Below, one piece after another: positions 60,337 through 64,000 of a DNA stretch of 64,000 nucleotides. Under the pieces are notes generated by a model. That model was not told where the DNA came from. It saw nothing but the letters and a program-made list of their open reading frames with translations, and ran no database searches. Position 1 is the first letter of the stretch. Every line of letters begins with the position of its first letter. A program made the position numbers and the translations under genes. Source of the DNA: Mariniflexile litorale (GTDB taxonomy: Bacteria > Bacteroidota > Bacteroidia > Flavobacteriales > Flavobacteriaceae); the NCBI RefSeq assembly GCF_031128465.2, contig NZ_CP155618.1:2656501-2720500 (forward strand). Direction: 5' to 3'.

Positions 60337-62925
60337 ATGGCATTAATTAGTAATGCCATAAATAAAATAAAAATGAATCACAAAATTGCCAAAACCCTCC
60401 CAAAAACTTACTCACAAGATGAAGCGTTCAATGCTTCTTTAAACTATTTCAATCAAGATGATCTGGCTGCACGTGTATGGTTGAACAAATATGCCCTAAA
60501 AGATTCTGAAGGGAATATTTATGAATTAACACCAAACGACATGCACCAACGTATTGCTAAAGAATTGGCAAGAGTGGAGAAAAAATATCCAAACCCGTTA
60601 TCTGAAAGTGAAATATTTGATTTAATCAAAAACTTTAAATATATAGTTCCACAAGGAAGCCCCATGGCAGGTATTGGAAATCCATATCAAATTGCCTCAC
60701 TTTCAAATTGCTTTGTTATTGGAAGCTCAGGTGATTCGGATTCGTATGGTGGCATTATGAAAGTGGATCAAGAACAGGTGCAATTAATGAAACGTCGAGG
60801 AGGTGTTGGTCATGATTTATCACACATTCGGCCTAAAGGTTCTGCGGTAAAAAATTCAGCATTAACCTCTACAGGTATAGTGCCTTTTATGGAGCGTTAT
60901 TCAAACTCAACTAGAGAAGTGGCTCAAGATGGTAGGCGAGGAGCGCTTATGTTGTCGGTGTCTATTAATCATCCCGATTCAGAGGATTTTATAAATGCCA
61001 AGTTAGAACAGGGCAAAGTTACAGGTGCTAATGTATCGGTTAGAATTGACGATACTTTTATGCAAGCTGTTAAAAGTGGAGCTGAGTACACTCAAAAATA
61101 TCCTATATTTAGTAATGAACCCAAAGTTTTAAAAACCATTGATGCAAATTCATTATGGAAAAAAATTGTGTACAATGCATGGAAATCTGCTGAACCAGGT
61201 ATCTTATTTTGGGACACTATCATAAATGAATCAGTACCCGATTGTTATGCCGACTTAGGTTATAAAACGGTTTCTACAAACCCATGTGGTGAAATACCTC
61301 TTTGTCCTTACGATTCTTGTAGGCTGTTGGCTATTAATCTATTTTCATATGTAGAAAACCCGTTTACAGTCGAAGCGTATTTTAATTTTGATTTATTTAA
61401 AAAACACGTCGCTATAGCACAGCGTATCATGGATGATGTTATTGATTTAGAATTAGAGAAAATCGATAATATTCTTCTTAAAATAGATGAGGATCCAGAA
61501 TTGGATGAGGTAAAAGCAACCGAGCGGAATTTATGGATTAATATAAAAAAGAAAGCTGAAGAAGGGAGAAGAACAGGTGTTGGTATTACTGCGGAAGGCG
61601 ATATGCTAGCCGCTTTAGGTATTCAATATGGGAGTGAAGCGGGTAATGCTTTTTCGTTAGAAGTTCACAAAACTATTGCTATTGAGGCATACAGAGGCTC
61701 GGTTTATTTAGCAAAAGAGCGTGGTGCGTTTTCAATTTTTGATGCTGAACGTGAAAAAAACAATCCCTTTATTCAACGTTTGAAAGATGCTGATAGTAAA
61801 TTGTATTATGAAATGCTGGAGTATGGTAGACGTAACATTGCTTTATTAACCATAGCTCCAACAGGAACCACGAGTTTAATGACGCAAACCACTTCTGGAA
61901 TAGAACCAGTATTTTTACCAGTTTATAAACGTAGAAGAAAAGTAAATCCCAATGATAAAGAAGCTCGTGTAGATTTTGTTGATGAGTTAGGTGATTCTTG
62001 GGAAGAATACGTGGTTTTTCACCACCGTTTCAAGCAATGGATGCAAGTGAATGGTATTGATACTTCTAAAAATTATACTCAAAAAGAGATTGATAAGCTT
62101 ATTAAAAAATCGCCTTACCATAAAGCAACGTCTAATGATGTGGATTGGTTAAGCAAAGTAAGTATGCAAGGTGCTATCCAAAAATGGGTAGATCATTCTA
62201 TAAGTGTTACGATTAATTTGCCTAACGATGCTACCGAAGAGTTGGTTGGTGCTTTGTATTTAAAAGCATGGGAAGTGGGTTGTAAAGGAGTGACAGTTTA
62301 TAGAGATGGTTCGCGTTCAGGTGTGTTAATTGCTAATGAAGAGAAAGAAGATAAGCAGCAGGAATCGTTGACATCATTTCCTATCAAGCGTCCACAAAGT
62401 TTGGAGGCTGATGTCGTTCGTTTTCAGAATAGCAAAGAAAAATGGATTGCCTTTATAGGGTTAATTGATGGTAGACCATATGAAATTTTTACAGGTTTGG
62501 CCGATGATGAGGATGGTATTCTACTACCGCGTTGGGTGAATGAAGGTGTTATCATCAAAAACAGAAATGAAGATGGAACCTCGCGTTACGATTTTCAATA
62601 TAAAAATATTAGAGGTTATAAAACCACTATAGAAGGCTTGTCTCATAAGTTCGACCCAGAGTTTTGGAATTATGCCAAATTAATCTCAAGTACGCTTCGT
62701 CATGGGATGCCAATCGATAAAATAGTTGATTTAATTAATAGTCTGCAGCTAGATACAGCATCTATAAACACTTGGAAAAATGGTGTGGGGCGTGCGTTGA
62801 AGCGCTATGTGGAAGATGGAACACAGGCCAAAGGACATGTGTGCGATAGTTGTAAGTCTGAAAACTTAATATACCAAGAAGGCTGCTTAACCTGTAAAGA
62901 TTGTGGGTCTTCTAAGTGTGGATAG
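60337..62925 (+). CDS. nrdJ: Class II (adenosylcobalamin-dependent) ribonucleotide reductase
   Basis: An 862-residue enzyme that makes deoxyribonucleotides using B12, with or without oxygen. The active-site pattern shows LSNCFVIGS (Cys125), then STNPCGEIPLCPYDSCRLLAINLF, typical of class II. The C-terminal tail CDSCKSENLIYQEGCLTCKDCGSSKC holds a zinc-ribbon-like Cys set and redox cysteines. The start may be 60337 or ATG 60373 (MNHKIAK); the first falls almost at any promoter linked to the upstream Fnr-type site. The need for cobalamin is established for the class. Confidence 0.94.
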   Translation: MALISNAINKIKMNHKIAKTLPKTYSQDEAFNASLNYFNQDDLAARVWLNKYALKDSEGNIYELTPNDMHQRIAKELARVEKKYPNPLSESEIFDLIKNFKYIVPQGSPMAGIGNPYQIASLSNCFVIGSSGDSDSYGGIMKVDQEQVQLMKRRGGVGHDLSHIRPKGSAVKNSALTSTGIVPFMERYSNSTREVAQDGRRGALMLSVSINHPDSEDFINAKLEQGKVTGANVSVRIDDTFMQAVKSGAEYTQKYPIFSNEPKVLKTIDANSLWKKIVYNAWKSAEPGILFWDTIINESVPDCYADLGYKTVSTNPCGEIPLCPYDSCRLLAINLFSYVENPFTVEAYFNFDLFKKHVAIAQRIMDDVIDLELEKIDNILLKIDEDPELDEVKATERNLWINIKKKAEEGRRTGVGITAEGDMLAALGIQYGSEAGNAFSLEVHKTIAIEAYRGSVYLAKERGAFSIFDAEREKNNPFIQRLKDADSKLYYEMLEYGRRNIALLTIAPTGTTSLMTQTTSGIEPVFLPVYKRRRKVNPNDKEARVDFVDELGDSWEEYVVFHHRFKQWMQVNGIDTSKNYTQKEIDKLIKKSPYHKATSNDVDWLSKVSMQGAIQKWVDHSISVTINLPNDATEELVGALYLKAWEVGCKGVTVYRDGSRSGVLIANEEKEDKQQESLTSFPIKRPQSLEADVVRFQNSKEKWIAFIGLIDGRPYEIFTGLADDEDGILLPRWVNEGVIIKNRNEDGTSRYDFQYKNIRGYKTTIEGLSHKFDPEFWNYAKLISSTLRHGMPIDKIVDLINSLQLDTASINTWKNGVGRALKRYVEDGTQAKGHVCDSCKSENLIYQEGCLTCKDCGSSKCG

Positions 62926-62942
62926 TAAGTTTTGGAATTAGT

Positions 62943-62983
62943 AAAAATAGGAAGTTGATTTTAGAATTGACTTCCTATTTTTT
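62943..62983. terminator. Bidirectional terminator between nrdJ and the ABC gene
   Basis: AAAAATAGGAAGT (62943-62955) pairs with ACTTCCTATTTTTT (62970-62983). The T-runs serve both convergent genes. Confidence 0.85.
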
Positions 62984-62985
62984 AT

Positions 62986-63648
62986 TTAATTCAAAGTGCC
63001 AGCGGATAAGTATTTGTAATCTTCTAATTCTTTTAAATCATTAATTAGTTTTGTACAGCCGTTTTTTATTAAGTAAATAGAGTCTGAAATATCAACGATA
63101 TGGTTATACATATGGTCGGTAATTATTATAGCTTTTTTATTTTTTTCTTCTTCAATAAGTGTTTTTATTTTTTCAATATGTAATGGTGATAAATGTGAAA
63201 AAGGCTCATCCAATAAAATGATTTTCTTATTGCTTTTTAAGACTATATAAGTTTCTATTAATCTGCGTTCTCCTCCAGATAGTCTATTGAAATGAATGTT
63301 TTTGTTTAGATGAAACATTTCAAAAGCGTTAACAAATCCTGCCCAAGGAATATTAAATAATTTGAAAGCAGTCTTCAATTTAACATTGTTTGGTATAAAA
63401 TGATGCTGAGGTAAATAGGTAACTTGATTTGTTAGGTATAATGGTTTTAATATGGGTTTATTGTCTATTCTAACTAGTTTGTATTTTGATTTTAACGAAC
63501 CAAAAATAATTTTTAAAAAACAGCTTTTGCCACTGCCATTGCTTCCTAAAATACCAGTGATTTTTCCTGTTTCAGATTTCAAATAAACACCACTTAAAAT
63601 ACATTTATCTTTAAAATAAAGTTCAATGTTGTCTATTTCTATTATCAT
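62986..63648 (-). CDS. ABC transporter ATP-binding protein
   Basis: A 220-residue ATPase. Walker A is GSNGSGKS (about 35-42), the Q-loop is in NQVTYLPQHHF, the signature is LSGGERRL, Walker B is KIILLDEP and the H-loop is IITDH. All catalytic elements are intact. It resembles LptB or bacteriocin-type export ATPases only in general shape, and the substrate is unknown. Its start overlaps by four bases the end of the small membrane protein upstream, so the two are made together. Confidence 0.9.
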   Translation of the reverse strand: MIIEIDNIELYFKDKCILSGVYLKSETGKITGILGSNGSGKSCFLKIIFGSLKSKYKLVRIDNKPILKPLYLTNQVTYLPQHHFIPNNVKLKTAFKLFNIPWAGFVNAFEMFHLNKNIHFNRLSGGERRLIETYIVLKSNKKIILLDEPFSHLSPLHIEKIKTLIEEEKNKKAIIITDHMYNHIVDISDSIYLIKNGCTKLINDLKELEDYKYLSAGTLN

Positions 63649-63932
63649 ACAAACTCCTTAAAGATTAGCAAAAATGGAATGCTTAGTATGGCATCAATAC
63701 AAAATAATAATGCGAATAATTTAATTGATGAAATTCCCATGTTATGGTAGAAAACTAATTTTCGTTTTATAGTATTTTCATTAGTTAAATACCAAATTAA
63801 AATAAGCATCAATAATTTAACAAAAAGCACTGGAATAATGTCATAATCCATAAAAGAAAGGAGGGTGTTAATCCCAAATGACCATATAATAAAGGGTCTG
63901 TAAAAAATGAATAATGAAAATAATTGCTGCAT
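63645..63932 (-). CDS. Small membrane protein, partner of the ABC ATPase
   Basis: A 95-residue hydrophobic protein with about three membrane segments (IIWSFGINTLL, VLFVKLLMLILIWYL and LFALLFCIDAILSIPFLLIF). No family recognised. It is too small for a complete permease, although a short ABC membrane subunit or accessory protein is possible. It is translationally coupled to the ATPase. The 68 bp upstream show nothing else. Confidence 0.6.
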   Translation of the reverse strand: MQQLFSLFIFYRPFIIWSFGINTLLSFMDYDIIPVLFVKLLMLILIWYLTNENTIKRKLVFYHNMGISSIKLFALLFCIDAILSIPFLLIFKEFV

Positions 63933-64000
63933 GATATTAGTAGTAACGTTAAAAGTTATAAATTATTCTGAAATTATATTGAATTGAAATAAACCTGGCT

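Overview
This window looks like a chromosomal segment of a low-GC Bacteroidota, most likely a marine-type Flavobacteriaceae. The signs are a fused cbb3 oxidase CcoN-CcoO gene, eukaryotic-type (GSII) and type III glutamine synthetases side by side, a DUF3078 protein, a C-terminal T9SS sorting domain, single-chain PurL, and promoters with the Bacteroidota -7 box TAnnTTTG. No rRNA, tRNA, CRISPR array, transposase or phage gene was seen. No gap between genes exceeds 300 bp.

Layout. 0.1-2.7 kb: PASTA protein, RluD pseudouridine synthase, a 137-bp palindromic repeat, lipoprotein Cu/Zn superoxide dismutase. 2.8-18.2 kb: a low-oxygen respiration island with hemN-usp, the cbb3 oxidase operon (ccoS-ccoNO-ccoQ-ccoP-ccoG-ccoH-SafE/DsbD_2-like), the copper ATPase ccoI, a FixL-like PAS kinase with a receiver-Crp fusion regulator, a second Usp and a Crp/Fnr regulator. 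18-25 kb: PepSY protein, a VWA/AAA pair, and a sucrose-phosphate-synthase-like glycosyltransferase beside a protein fusing a sucrose-phosphate-phosphatase-like HAD domain to an invertase-like glycosidase. 25-29 kb: YdeI-like protein, M1 and M28 peptidases, DUF6265. 29-37 kb: a MarR-led beta-oxidation operon and a long-chain acyl-CoA synthetase. 37-44 kb: TPR/T9SS protein, PurL, RsmB-type methyltransferase. 44-51 kb: an ECF sigma factor and a secreted-protein cluster (Spy-like, EF-hand, CotH, YHYH, YwqK-like, SCO, BNR-like). 51-64 kb: BlaI/M56 pair, CaCA antiporter, two glutamine synthetases, PurM, DUF3078, class II ribonucleotide reductase, and an ABC ATPase with a small membrane protein.

Regulation is the most interesting part. 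First, four promoters (hemN, ccoS, ccoI, second usp) each carry a Crp/Fnr-type palindrome ATGA-N6-TCAT whose centre lies exactly 36.5 bp from the last base of the -7 box. A fifth, less complete site precedes the class II ribonucleotide reductase. Two Crp-family regulators encoded in the same island are the obvious candidates to bind it. Second, the ECF sigma gene and the three transcription units after it each start with the same two-part motif, C(G/A)CAAGTT-N14-CATCTAAA, at identical spacing. This points to a self-regulated ECF regulon of secreted proteins. Third, the MarR gene and the BlaI gene both have near-perfect palindromes placed against their -7 boxes.

Several families of dispersed palindromic repeats sit between genes: four copies of a REP-like element with GCGTTA/TAACGC ends, two copies of a CTCCTTTGGA element whose end forms a Shine-Dalgarno-like stretch just before start codons, and one large hairpin. 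A single in-frame stop appears to have cut the last repeat off the M56 protein. All functions are read from sequence alone; nothing was searched or aligned by computer.
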